Source: Splendidivirga corallicola (GTDB taxonomy: Bacteria; Bacteroidota; Bacteroidia; Cytophagales; Cyclobacteriaceae). Taken from it: DNA of 64,000 bases. The position numbers were made by a program, and so were the translations under genes. Each line of letters opens with the position of its first letter. Position 1 is the first letter of the stretch. The notes under the pieces were generated by a model. That model was not told the origin of the DNA and searched no databases. It saw nothing but the letters and a program-made list of their open reading frames with translations. Shown piece by piece: positions 9,269 to 18,707 of this stretch. The stretch spans positions 62,001-126,000 of the forward strand of contig JAUJEA010000009.1 in the NCBI GenBank assembly GCA_030442035.1, read 5' to 3'.

Positions 9269-10216
9269 GTGATAATAAAACAATTTAATTCAGATAATCA
9301 AACGCAAAAAGGTGTGATACATTTTATACTCATTACCATGGGCTCCTTCATAATAAGTGTAAGCTGTAATCCTCAAACAAATGAAAAGGAGAATGAACAA
9401 GATTCTTATGTTGAGCGAGCTATTGATGTCAATTATGATCTTATACATCCCGTAAAAAGGATTTCATTGCACTATGATCTGGAGGAAATTTCGGGGCTTT
9501 CTTATTACAAGAAAGATGTTTTAGCCTGTGTTAATGATGAAAAGGGTAGGTTATATCTTTTTGATGTGTCCAAGGAAAAAATCATAAAAGACATAAAATT
9601 CGGAAAGGGTGGAGATTATGAGGGAGTCGAAATCATTGGTGAAATGGCTTATATAATCAGGAGTGATGGTAGAATATTCCATTTCAATTTGAATAAAACG
9701 GAGCAGGAGGATTTCGAAGCTAAAGTCCTGAAGACACCATTGTCAGCAAAAAATGATGTAGAAGGGCTTGGATATGACACGCAATCTAACGGTTTGCTGA
9801 TTGCGTGTAAAGAGGATGCCGAGGTAGCAAAGAATAACATAAATGGTAAGGCTATCTATGCGTATGACCTGGATAAATCCACATTTTTGAAAAAACCCTT
9901 TTTAAAGACGAGCCATAAAAAGGTGGAAAAGTTCCTGGAAGATCAAGGGGTATCTGGAGGAAAAGTTGAAAAATTTAAACCATCAGGCATTGCCTTGCAT
10001 CCGCGGAGTGGTTTGATCTATTTGATAGCGTCTGTGGGTAAAGCATTGATTGTACTTGACAAAGAGGGTGCTATCAAGGAATATGTAAAACTGGACTCAA
10101 AACTATTCCGGCAACCGGAGGGGATCTGTTTTGCCCCTAATGGCGATATGTATATATCCAGTGAGGGACGTGCGGGACGGGGTTATATTCTCAAATTCAA
10201 ATTTTTAAGAAAATAA
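9269..10216 (+). CDS. SdiA-regulated-like beta-propeller lipoprotein
   Basis: 315 aa from a GTG start at 9269; an in-frame TGA lies at 9260. A second GTG at 9314 would give a neat lipoprotein signal (IHFILITMGSFIISVSC), so the start is uncertain. The segment E-I-S-G-L-S-Y-Y with downstream V-N-D-E-K-G-R-L-Y, G-D-Y-E-G-V-E-I and P-E-G-I-C-F-A-P-N-G-D-M-Y-I-S-S-E-G repeats matches the SdiA-regulated family, a six-bladed propeller. Probably anchored in the envelope; substrate unknown. Confidence 0.72.
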   Translation: MIIKQFNSDNQTQKGVIHFILITMGSFIISVSCNPQTNEKENEQDSYVERAIDVNYDLIHPVKRISLHYDLEEISGLSYYKKDVLACVNDEKGRLYLFDVSKEKIIKDIKFGKGGDYEGVEIIGEMAYIIRSDGRIFHFNLNKTEQEDFEAKVLKTPLSAKNDVEGLGYDTQSNGLLIACKEDAEVAKNNINGKAIYAYDLDKSTFLKKPFLKTSHKKVEKFLEDQGVSGGKVEKFKPSGIALHPRSGLIYLIASVGKALIVLDKEGAIKEYVKLDSKLFRQPEGICFAPNGDMYISSEGRAGRGYILKFKFLRK

Positions 10217-10307
10217 TTATTAAATTATACTATATAAAATTGATTGAAAATCGGTGATCAATCTATTGTAATCTTGACCTTGATTTTCCTGTAAAAGCTA
10301 ACCAACC

Positions 10308-13300
10308 ATGTTGAAAACTGACGTTTTAAAGAAGACCCTTGCTGCATTCTGTACATTTTCCTTCCTTTTTATAATTCAACCTTATGCATTTGGATCAACG
10401 GTTCAGTCAGATAGTCTCTTGCATACCATCTATTTGATTGGTGATGCCGGAGAACCCGCTCCGGGAATACATCTGGATCAGAATTTACTCCTCCTGGAAA
10501 ATCAGCTAATGGCCTCGGGAGAAAAGAGTACAGTTATCTTTTTAGGAGATAACATTTATCCAATGGGTCTTCCTGAAAAAAACCATCATTCCCGAAAATC
10601 AGCCGAAAGGAAGATCAATGAACAAATTGAAATTGTTAAAAAGTATGAAGGTCAAATAGCATTTATTCCAGGAAATCATGATTGGAAAAAGGGAAAGAGG
10701 AAAGGCCATGCATATATATTAAATCAAGAGGAATATGTCGAAAATGCATTGGATAGTGCCAATGTTTTTCTACCTGATGGTGGTTGCCCCGGACCAGTGG
10801 AAATCCATCCTAATGAGGAAATGGTGATTATCATATTGGATACACAATGGTTTCTTCATCCCTGGGAAAAACCGGAGGAGGAATCGGATTGTGATGCAAA
10901 GAGCTCTGTTGAAGTATTTGTGAAATTGGAAGATGTGCTTCGCAGAAATAGCCATAAAAAGATTGTGATTGCTGCGCATCATCCTATGTATACCTATGGC
11001 ATACATGGAGGAAAAAGCACTTTCAAGCAACACCTTTTCCCATTGACTGATATGAGTGATGGCTTGTATATACCTTTACCTGTTATTGGCTCGATCTATC
11101 CTTTATACAGGAAATACATAGGTAATATACAGGATGCTACCAATGCCCGCTACAAAGTAATGAGGAGAGCCATGATCTCCTTATTTGAGCAATATCCAAA
11201 TTTGATCTATGCTTCCGGTCATGAACATTCCCTTCAGTATATCACAAACAATAAAGTACATTATGTTGTAAGTGGTTCCGGATCTAAAACAACACCGGTA
11301 AAACAAGGCAAATACGCCAAGTTTGTTCAATCAAAAAAAGGTTTTGCCAGAATAAATTATTATACGAATGGTGACGTGAAGCTTGAGATGTGGTCCCCAA
11401 CCGCAGATAAAAAGGGTGTAAAGATTTATGAAACGACATTGTTCAATCAAAAATACGATCCAACACAGGCCTATGATTTTGTTCCGGATGGCATTGATTT
11501 CTCAGATAGCACAGTTACCATGGCGGCGAGTCAGCGTTACAAAGCTACCAAGGGGAAACAAACCTGGCTTGGAGAGAATTACAGGAAAGAATGGTCGCAG
11601 GAAATTCAAATACCTGTGTTTGATATTGGAAAAGAAAAGGGAGGATTGAAAATATTGCAAAGAGGCGGAGGCATGCAGACCAAATCACTTCGACTTGAAA
11701 ACCCTGAAGGGAGGCAGTATGTGCTTAGATCGATTGAAAAATATCCGGAAAAAGCAATACCAGCTATCTTAAGAGGATCTTTTGCGGCTGAGATTGTAGA
11801 GGACCAGATTTCCTCCTCTCATCCATATGGCTTTTATGTGATCCCGCAGCTCGCAGATGCGGCTGGTATTTATCATACAAATCCAAAATACGTTTATCTG
11901 CCAGATGATCCCAGATTCGGTGTTTATAGACCGGATTTTGCGAATACATTGGCTCTTTTTGAAGAACGACCAAGTGGTGATCAGGGGGATGCCGATTTTT
12001 TTGGTAACTCAAAAAAAATCTATAGCACACCCAAGATGCTTGAAAAGCTCTATAAGGATAATGACAATCGGGTGGATCAGAAATTCGTATTGAGAAACCG
12101 ATTGTTCGATTTGGTCATAGGAGATTGGGACAGGCATGATGACCAATGGCGCTGGGCAAGTTTTGAAAAAGGAAAAGGTTTGGAGTTCAGGCCTATTCCA
12201 AGAGACAGAGACCAGGCGTTCTTTAGAGGAGATGGTATCGTGCCCAGTATTGCCAGCCGGAAATGGGCACTTCCGAAAACAGAAGGTTTCAATCCGGAAG
12301 TGCGCTATGTTGAAGGCTTTATGAACAATGGTCGCTTTTTCGATCGATCATTTCTTAATGAGCTGTCTGCCAAAGATTGGAGAAAAATGGCAGATAATCT
12401 AAAAGAAAAACTTACAGATGAGGTCATTGAAAAGGCCGTAAAAACATGGCCCACCGAGATCTATCAGCTTTCGGGAGAACGGATAATAAGTACTCTGAAG
12501 GCTCGTAGGAACATCATTGGAAACGAGGCGCAAAAATACTACGCCTTTCTGGCCAAAGCAGTGGATGTATTCGGTAGCAATAAGACTGAGTTATTCAAAG
12601 TAGAAAGAGTAGATGATAACAAAACCAAAGTTACTGTCAGAAAAATCAGCAAGGATGGAGATGTGAAAAGAAAAATGTATGAAAGAACATTTAAGACGGA
12701 CGAAACGAAGGAAATAAGACTTTATGGTTTAAATGGTGATGATCAATTCCAAATCTCCGGAGATGTAAAAAAAGGCATAAAAGTGAGGGTTATCGGAGGA
12801 GAAGGTGATGATTTAATTGAAGACAATTCGAAGGTTTCAAACGGAGGTAAAAAGACCTGGATATATGATACTAAGACCGGAAATACCATCAAGTTTGGCT
12901 CCGAATCTAAGGATAAGACTTCCGATGATCCGGGCGTGAATGAATACAATCGTAAGGCTTTTAAATATAATGTAACAATTCCACTGATATACGCTAACAT
13001 CAATGCAGATGATGGACTTTGGTTAGGCGGAGGCTTCTTAGCAACCAAACATGGCTTTAGAAAGGACCCTTTTAAAAGTAAGCATTTTGTTTTGGGAAGT
13101 TATGCTTTTAATACATCATCTTTCAATCTTAAATATAAAGGTGATTTTGCAAAAGTACTCGGAAACTGGGATGTACAATTTAATGCTGATCTTCAGGGCC
13201 CTGATTTTGCCCACAACTATTTTGGTTTAGGAAATGAATCTGCTTTTGATAAAGACACCTATGGAATTGAGTATTATCGGGTACGTTACGAGAATTTTCT

Positions 13301-14021
13301 TTTTAATGTTTTATTAAGAAAGAGGCTTGGAGAGAAAAAGGTTTTCTCCTTCGGACCAACCTATCAAAGTATTGAGGTAGAGCAAACGGAGAACAGATTT
13401 ATTTCTGACACCAATAACCCGGCAAATGATGTGAGTCCAAATGTTTTTGAAACAAAAGAATTTGCAGGATTGCGGTTTGGTCTTGAAATTGATAGCAGAG
13501 ATAGTAAGGCTTTGACAAAGCGTGGAGTTTATCTTAACATCGGTGGAGAGATATTCGCCGCGGCAAATAAAAATACCGATGATCTAACAAGACTTACAGG
13601 AGAACTCGCACTTTATCATACTTTTAAAGTACCTGGTAATATCACATTTGCCACCAGAGTTGGTGGATCTAAACTATTTGGAGATTTTGAATTTTATCAG
13701 GCCGCTATTCTGAGTGGCACGCAAAACTTGAGAGGTTATCGAAAAACACGCTTTGCCGGTGAAAGTAGTTTTTATAGTAACACTGATATCCGAATTAAAC
13801 TTTTTGGTTTTAGAAGTTATCTCTTTCCAGGATACTTCGGGATCCAGGGATTTTATGATGTTGGTCGTGTATGGCTGGATGGTGAAAATTCCAGTGAATG
13901 GCATAGCACCTACGGAGGAGGTATTTGGGTGGCGCCCTTTAGGACAGCGGTAGTTTCTTTGAGCCTGGGAAAATCGGAAGAAGAGACATTACCATTGATA
14001 GGGTTGGGCTTTTTCTTTTAA
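10308..14021 (+). CDS. Metallophosphoesterase / kinase-like / Omp85-type barrel fusion protein
   Basis: 1237 aa with an N-terminal signal peptide (to about 30). Residues 40-330 are a calcineurin-like phosphoesterase: D46 in G-D-A-G, G-D-N at 80-82, G-N-H-D at 122-125, H224-H225 and G-H-E-H at 304-307. Residues of about 450-680 look like an atypical kinase fold: a Gly-rich G-G-G-M-Q-T-K-S-L-R-L, a Lys in L-R-S-I-E-K, a G-D-W-D-R-H-D-D-Q catalytic-loop-like motif (605-613) and P-R-D-R-D-Q. The last 300 residues are a surface-antigen barrel ending in G-L-G-F-F-F. Outer-membrane location is inferred. Confidence 0.8.
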   Translation: MLKTDVLKKTLAAFCTFSFLFIIQPYAFGSTVQSDSLLHTIYLIGDAGEPAPGIHLDQNLLLLENQLMASGEKSTVIFLGDNIYPMGLPEKNHHSRKSAERKINEQIEIVKKYEGQIAFIPGNHDWKKGKRKGHAYILNQEEYVENALDSANVFLPDGGCPGPVEIHPNEEMVIIILDTQWFLHPWEKPEEESDCDAKSSVEVFVKLEDVLRRNSHKKIVIAAHHPMYTYGIHGGKSTFKQHLFPLTDMSDGLYIPLPVIGSIYPLYRKYIGNIQDATNARYKVMRRAMISLFEQYPNLIYASGHEHSLQYITNNKVHYVVSGSGSKTTPVKQGKYAKFVQSKKGFARINYYTNGDVKLEMWSPTADKKGVKIYETTLFNQKYDPTQAYDFVPDGIDFSDSTVTMAASQRYKATKGKQTWLGENYRKEWSQEIQIPVFDIGKEKGGLKILQRGGGMQTKSLRLENPEGRQYVLRSIEKYPEKAIPAILRGSFAAEIVEDQISSSHPYGFYVIPQLADAAGIYHTNPKYVYLPDDPRFGVYRPDFANTLALFEERPSGDQGDADFFGNSKKIYSTPKMLEKLYKDNDNRVDQKFVLRNRLFDLVIGDWDRHDDQWRWASFEKGKGLEFRPIPRDRDQAFFRGDGIVPSIASRKWALPKTEGFNPEVRYVEGFMNNGRFFDRSFLNELSAKDWRKMADNLKEKLTDEVIEKAVKTWPTEIYQLSGERIISTLKARRNIIGNEAQKYYAFLAKAVDVFGSNKTELFKVERVDDNKTKVTVRKISKDGDVKRKMYERTFKTDETKEIRLYGLNGDDQFQISGDVKKGIKVRVIGGEGDDLIEDNSKVSNGGKKTWIYDTKTGNTIKFGSESKDKTSDDPGVNEYNRKAFKYNVTIPLIYANINADDGLWLGGGFLATKHGFRKDPFKSKHFVLGSYAFNTSSFNLKYKGDFAKVLGNWDVQFNADLQGPDFAHNYFGLGNESAFDKDTYGIEYYRVRYENFLFNVLLRKRLGEKKVFSFGPTYQSIEVEQTENRFISDTNNPANDVSPNVFETKEFAGLRFGLEIDSRDSKALTKRGVYLNIGGEIFAAANKNTDDLTRLTGELALYHTFKVPGNITFATRVGGSKLFGDFEFYQAAILSGTQNLRGYRKTRFAGESSFYSNTDIRIKLFGFRSYLFPGYFGIQGFYDVGRVWLDGENSSEWHSTYGGGIWVAPFRTAVVSLSLGKSEEETLPLIGLGFFF

Positions 14022-14173
14022 AAAAACCTCTTCTTACCTCACAATCAACAAGATGGTAGTATTTGTCATAGCTACAATGGTCAAATATTCATCTGGGTAA
14101 GTTTGCCAGTTATTGTTAGGACAAAGTTGAAAGTAAATTATTCATCAAATTCTTTTCTGAATAGTACAAAAAC

Positions 14174-14208
14174 AAAGAGGCGCTGTTCAAAACAGCGCCT
14201 CTTTTATT
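14174..14208. terminator. Bidirectional intrinsic terminator
   Basis: A perfect 14-bp stem (14174-14187 and 14191-14204, core GAGGCGCTGTT) with a 3-nt loop is flanked by A-run and T-run ends, so it can work on both strands. It lies between the end of the 1237-aa gene (+) and the end of the frameshifted lipoprotein gene (-). Confidence 0.85.
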
Positions 14209-14252
14209 TATGAATTGTAAATTGAGCATTCAGGTGAAGGTAAAATGTATTT

Positions 14253-14700
14253 TTATCGAATGAGGTCGGCTGATGCCTTTATATTCTCTTTCATCAAATC
14301 GACCAACTCTTTGTTTCCATCTTTATCATTTGTGTTAACTGCAATCAAACCATCCTGGTTTCCGTTTGTAGCCAATGTTAAATCTACTTGGTGAACTGCA
14401 TTGATGAATTGATCGATATTGAAATTTGCCGTTAAGTTTAGTGTATTGCCATTGACATTAAAACCAGTGGACTCCACAATATCAAACTTTAACACAATGC
14501 CTTTGAATGATACCTTGAAGTCTGTGATTATCACATCAGATCCCACGCCTTCCAACAATTGATCCTTGTAAATCACTTATAGAGGATTTTACCATAATTT
14601 TAATATTGCCATTGGGTGATGGATCATCTGTTGAGCAGCCTACGGAAATGAACAACACCAGCATAAAAACTTTAAAACTCAAATTCAAGAAGCCTTTCAT
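14253..14700 (-). pseudogene. Lipoprotein gene interrupted by a frameshift
   Basis: An ATG at 14700 opens a lipoprotein signal peptide (MKGFLNL ... F-I-S-V-G-C) and runs about 42 codons to M-V-K-S-S-I-S-D. The rest of the protein (V-G-S-D-V-I-I-T-D-F-K-V-S-F-K-G-I-V-L-K-F-D ...) continues in the next frame down to 14253. Dropping one T from the TTT at about 14570 would give a continuous S-I-S-D-Y-K-D-Q-L-L-E-G reading. It is therefore either a pseudogene or a sequencing/assembly indel. The intact product would be a roughly 148-aa lipoprotein of the small Bacteroidota class with an ITDFKV-type strand. Function unknown. Confidence 0.75.
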
Positions 14701-14895
14701 AAAACAATTTTTTGTTTGAACATTAATTTACCAACCAAAGCTTTCTTTGAGTAAAAGCTCAGAGAACATCAGTATTGGAGAATTATCAACAATACTTTAT
14801 ATGAAAATTTAGGGTGCGTTATTAAAGCTTTGGATTGACTCATTTTGAATGAGCCTGTGATAATTTGGTTGTAATTTTGACATAATAGGCCTTAG

Positions 14896-14928
14896 AAAAA
14901 GCTGCCTCTTAAATAATAATGAGGCAGC
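14896..14928 (-). terminator. Intrinsic terminator for the 157-aa lipoprotein gene
   Basis: Read on the minus strand, GCTGCCTC (14928-14921) pairs with GAGGCAGC (14908-14901) across a 12-nt loop and is followed by a T-run (complement of 14896-14900). It lies about 45 nt past the stop of the upstream gene. Confidence 0.8.
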
Positions 14929-14974
14929 CGGATAATCTGGATTTACAATTTTTTGCTAAAAAACACATCAGTTT

Positions 14975-15448
14975 TTAAATTCTCTCTAATGTTAGGAAAT
15001 CCGTGCCTCCATTACCTCCACTGACATGTTTCAGTTCGATTTTGGTATTGGTATAGGTTATGATTTCCCAATCCTCAGTCAACTCTTCGAAATCATAAGG
15101 AGTGGAAAAGCTAATATTAAAATCGATATCATCATAGACGTCTTCACCATCACTGTGATCATCACCGTCATCATCATTTATGATCGACCACGATCCTGTC
15201 ACATTTACGGTGCCTTTGGTGGCAGTAATAGATCCGTTCGAGGAGAAACTAAAGGTAAAACCGTTGAAATTATCAGTTTCATCTTTATCGCTATCAAAGA
15301 AATAGGTTACTCGCCATTGACCGTTTTCAACAATGCCTTTCAATTCTGAAATAACAGCAGCCGTATCAGGCTGCATGGCATCTTCATCACTTGTAGAACA
15401 AGCATTTATCCCAACTATCAAACCAATAATTATTAATAAATTTTTCAT
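14975..15448 (-). CDS. Lipocalin-like lipoprotein
   Basis: 157 aa with a lipoprotein signal ending in G-I-N-A-C17. The mature part carries G-x-W-R-V-T-Y-F-F-D-S, F-x-F-x-x-x-G-S-I-T-A-T-K-G and a closing E-L-T-E-D-W-E-I-I ... L-K-H-V-S-G-G ... L-T-L-E-R-I. It is very similar to each of the two C-terminal domains of the neighbouring 475-aa lipoprotein, so the genes are paralogues. The fold is probably an eight-stranded lipocalin-type barrel. An Asp-rich insert (N-D-D-D-G-D-D-H-S-D-G-E-D) could bind divalent cations, which is only inference. Confidence 0.72.
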   Translation of the reverse strand: MKNLLIIIGLIVGINACSTSDEDAMQPDTAAVISELKGIVENGQWRVTYFFDSDKDETDNFNGFTFSFSSNGSITATKGTVNVTGSWSIINDDDGDDHSDGEDVYDDIDFNISFSTPYDFEELTEDWEIITYTNTKIELKHVSGGNGGTDFLTLERI

Positions 15449-15516
15449 TTCTTTAGCGTTTTGGGCTCGCCTGTTAAGCCAAATAATTCGGTCAGGCGAG
15501 CCTCTTCCCAGCTTTA

Positions 15517-16944
15517 TTATTTTCTTTCAAGCACTAATGTATCAACCGAATTATCACCTCCGCTTACATCACGCACCTCTACACGTGTTTCGGTTACTGA
15601 AACAATATCCCAGTCATCGTTAAATTCATTGAAGGGGACATTTTCAAAATTCAGTACAAATTTCTTAACACCATCATCAGTTTTTACAGACCAGGTACCT
15701 TCTATAGTATCATCTCCTTTGGTTACGACAATGGTACCGTTTTCCTTGAAGACCAAAACAAAGTCATTGAAATCACTGGTCTCATTTTCTCCTGAGTCCA
15801 AGTATTTGGCTACTTCCCATTCACCCTGGATGATCACTTCAGATAGCGATGGAGAATCATCCCCACCTCCATCATTTGAAGGTCTTTCAAATGTGAGCAG
15901 ATCGACAACGTCATCATTATCATCTTTATGCTTTAGCCTGATAATACTTCCATCGAATTCAATAAGATCCCAATCTTCATTTAGCTCATCGAATGGAGAA
16001 TCATCATCGAAATCAAGCTCCAACTCCAAAGTGCCATCATCACCATCACTTTCCCATTCACCTACTAGTTCTTTCGAATCATTCCAGACGACAACAGTAC
16101 CGTTTTCATTAAATTTGAAAGTAAAATTTTCAAACAGGGAAGTTTCGTCAGCTCCATCAAAAAACTGTGTTATCACCCATTTACCATCAATGAGTACCTT
16201 TCTTAATTCAGTATCATCGGCATCGTCGTCATTGTGGTCATTGTCGTCATCCTCATCACAATCATCAATAGCATCCTCAATGACATCCTCCAGGGCATCA
16301 TTACTATTGACTACTATTTCAGTGCTATCCGATAATATCAGTGTAATTGGAAAGTTTATGGCGACCAGGTCTTCTTTTTCTAGCGCTTCAAGAAAATCAT
16401 GCAGCTGTTTGTCATTTTCAAAGGTGATAACATCAGCAACCTGATTGTTAGTGTTAAACACAGAAACGGAGAAGGGGTATTTGAAATCTATACATTCAAT
16501 ATCATCGTCATCTCCATTTTCAACACAATCCTTAATGATATCTTCCAACTCATCCTCATTCTCTATCCTTAGCTCCGTATGATCGGCCAATACAATAGAG
16601 ATCGGAAATAAAAATGATAATTCATCGATATCATTTTCGAATTCATCGAAAATTTCTTCAATAATCTCGAAATCCTCTTCGGAATCCAGAATGATCTCTA
16701 TGCCTTTGATCTCGACAGTAACCGGTAATACGATTTTGATACAGCTGGAACCATCCAATATGTTATCACCAGAACCGTCAAGCAATGTAGTTTGTCTGAT
16801 CAGACTTACTACTGCCGAATCGGGGTCAAGCACTTCTTCTGGTGGTGGTTCGGTTATTTCGTTTACTTCCTTTTGACAAGCACTAACGGCAAGGAGAGTA
16901 AAGAAAACAAATAACATTATTAAATCAATTTTAATGTCTTTCAT
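15517..16944 (-). CDS. Multi-repeat acidic lipoprotein with two lipocalin-like domains
   Basis: 475 aa; lipobox A-V-S-A-C23. Residues of about 66-230 hold repeats built as C-I-x-x-x-x-P-x-x-V, F-P-I-S-I-V-L-A-D-H-T-E-L-R-I and F-P-I-T-L-I-L-S-D-S-T-E-I-V-V, each followed by an acidic E-D-x-I-x-D-C helix. A D-D-D-N-D-H-N-D-D-D linker follows. Two tandem lipocalin-like domains (about 247-355 and 365-475) each have G-x-W-x-x-x-x-x-x-D ... E-D/D-D-W-D and end L-x-F/L-E-R. Very acidic overall. It lies 68 nt upstream of its single-domain paralogue. Function unknown. Confidence 0.7.
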   Translation of the reverse strand: MKDIKIDLIMLFVFFTLLAVSACQKEVNEITEPPPEEVLDPDSAVVSLIRQTTLLDGSGDNILDGSSCIKIVLPVTVEIKGIEIILDSEEDFEIIEEIFDEFENDIDELSFLFPISIVLADHTELRIENEDELEDIIKDCVENGDDDDIECIDFKYPFSVSVFNTNNQVADVITFENDKQLHDFLEALEKEDLVAINFPITLILSDSTEIVVNSNDALEDVIEDAIDDCDEDDDNDHNDDDADDTELRKVLIDGKWVITQFFDGADETSLFENFTFKFNENGTVVVWNDSKELVGEWESDGDDGTLELELDFDDDSPFDELNEDWDLIEFDGSIIRLKHKDDNDDVVDLLTFERPSNDGGGDDSPSLSEVIIQGEWEVAKYLDSGENETSDFNDFVLVFKENGTIVVTKGDDTIEGTWSVKTDDGVKKFVLNFENVPFNEFNDDWDIVSVTETRVEVRDVSGGDNSVDTLVLERK

Positions 16945-17134
16945 TACTGTTTTGGTTTTATTTGCGATACCAGATAGTCCATTCAGATGGGCTTCTATTT
17001 GGTTTTAAATTATGTGATTCTAAATGAAATTAATACGCGCACAATTTTCTATTTGGGTATATAACCGATGAACTTTTGGAATTCCTACCCCTCATTAAAA
17101 AAATTGTTAAATTTATTTCAAACACCATAAATCA

Positions 17135-17650
17135 ATGGCTGAAGGATCCAAAGCAAATATTTGTGAGGAAGAGTTGTTCAATGAGGTTTTTAGAAAACAT
17201 TCAAAGGATCTTTTCAATTTTCTGTATTATAAGTTTGGTGCTGATAACAATCCTCAGGATCTGGTACAGGAGGCCTTTTTGAAGTTATGGAAAAACTGTC
17301 AAAATGTTGTTCCGGAAAAAGCAAGGTCCTTTTTATTTACAATTGCCAATAATCAAATGCTCAATGAGGTCGCCAAGAAAAAAACGGTTTTAAATTATAG
17401 TCAAAATAAACCCAAAGAGCATACAATAGAAACGCCTGAGTATCTTATGGAAGAAACAGAGTACCTGCAAAGACTGCAGAAAGCCATTGAAGATCTACCC
17501 GATGGGCAGCGTACTGCTTTTCTTCTTAATCGTATTGAAGGGAAGAAACATTTGGAAATTGCGGAAATGCTTGGGATTTCAAGAAAAGCTGTTGAAAAAA
17601 GAATTTATGGCGCCGTTGCTGCATTGAAGAAAAAATTGGATGGAATTTAA
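17135..17650 (+). CDS. ECF RNA polymerase sigma factor (FecI-like)
   Basis: 171 aa. Region 2 is visible as L-F-N-E-V-F-R-K-H-S-K-D-L-F-N-F-L-Y-Y and D-L-V-Q-E-A-F-L-K-L-W. Region 4 is L-P-D-G-Q-R-T-A-F-L-L-N-R-I-E-G with the helix-turn-helix E-I-A-E-M-L-G-I-S-R-K-A-V-E-K-R-I. The FecR-like anti-sigma gene follows 148 nt later and a TonB receptor after it, the standard Bacteroidota cell-surface-signalling order. It likely drives the downstream receptor gene when its ligand is sensed. Confidence 0.92.
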   Translation: MAEGSKANICEEELFNEVFRKHSKDLFNFLYYKFGADNNPQDLVQEAFLKLWKNCQNVVPEKARSFLFTIANNQMLNEVAKKKTVLNYSQNKPKEHTIETPEYLMEETEYLQRLQKAIEDLPDGQRTAFLLNRIEGKKHLEIAEMLGISRKAVEKRIYGAVAALKKKLDGI

Positions 17651-17798
17651 TGATTAAGTCTTTAGGCGTTGGCTTTCAGGTTTTAGTTTTTTGTAGCTCT
17701 TGGAATTGCCTGAAAATTAAGCACTTAAATAAATATTTTTTAGTGTCTGGTAGGAAATTCAGGATCGAATCTGTTATTATACTATAGATTGAAAAAAT

Positions 17799-18707
17799 AT
17801 GGATCAACATGACTACATAAAAAAGTGGATTGAGGGAAGCTTTAGTGAGGATGAAAGACAAGCCTTTGAAAATTCTGCGGATTTTCAATCCTTGAAGAAG
17901 ATCTATGAAAATAGTATTGCATTCAAATCTCCCGAATATCATGTAGAGAAGGAACTGGCGCGTTTCAATGAAAATAAACACAAGGAAGCCAAGGTGGTAA
18001 CAATGAAATGGCTAGCGCCATTGTTAAGAGTTGCTGCAATTTTAGTGGTTGTTTTTGGTGTTTGGATCTATTTTTTCACTACGTCTACCACAACCATACA
18101 GACTTTGGCTAGTGAGAAGTCGGAATTATACTTGCCTGATTCGTCTCATGTCTTTTTAAATGCGTTCTCGGTTCTTTCATATAAACCAAATAACTGGGAA
18201 AAGGAAAGAAGTGTTTCTCTGGAAGGAGAGGCATTTTTCAAAGTAGCAAAAGGATCAAAATTTGATGTGGAAACACCAGGTGGTTTGGTCTCAGTTCTAG
18301 GAACACAATTTAATGTCAGACAAAGAGATAATGTATTCGAAGTAGTATGTTATGAAGGACTGGTTCAAGTGAAAAGTGCTGGGAAAACCATAACACTTGA
18401 AAAGACCGAAGTTTTCCGTGTTAGGAATGGTGAAATTGATGATGATAAAATGATATCCAATTCCCCCAGTTGGATAGCTAATGAGAGTTTGTTTAAAAGT
18501 ACCCCATTCTCAGAGGTCATAGATGAATTCGAAAGACAATATGGCGTTACAATTCAGGCACAACAGCTGGATCTGGATCAATTGTTCACGGGAGGATTTG
18601 CACACAATAACCTTACGCTCGCTTTAGAATCAATAACACAGCCCCTGAATATCAGTTATAAAATTAAAGACAATAAGACCATCGTCCTGTCCGGTGACAT
18701 TGAATAG
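17799..18707 (+). CDS. FecR family anti-sigma factor
   Basis: 302 aa. An N-terminal cytoplasmic helical part (W-I-E-G-S-F-S-x-D-E) is followed by one TM helix at about 68-90. The periplasmic FecR domain has S-E-L-Y-L-P-D-S-S-H-V-F-L-N, L-E-G-E-A-F-F-K-V and V-L-G-T-Q-F-N-V-R. The C-terminal domain (F-S-E-V-I-D-E-F-E-R-Q-Y) resembles STN-type folds. It should hold or release the sigma factor according to contact with the receptor. It overlaps the receptor gene by 14 nt. Confidence 0.92.
   Translation: MDQHDYIKKWIEGSFSEDERQAFENSADFQSLKKIYENSIAFKSPEYHVEKELARFNENKHKEAKVVTMKWLAPLLRVAAILVVVFGVWIYFFTTSTTTIQTLASEKSELYLPDSSHVFLNAFSVLSYKPNNWEKERSVSLEGEAFFKVAKGSKFDVETPGGLVSVLGTQFNVRQRDNVFEVVCYEGLVQVKSAGKTITLEKTEVFRVRNGEIDDDKMISNSPSWIANESLFKSTPFSEVIDEFERQYGVTIQAQQLDLDQLFTGGFAHNNLTLALESITQPLNISYKIKDNKTIVLSGDIE

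Noticed and set aside
15461-16444. 327-codon plus-strand ORF, rich in Ser
   Set aside because: It is the antisense of the acidic lipoprotein gene; the Ser run arises from Asp/Glu codons on the other strand.
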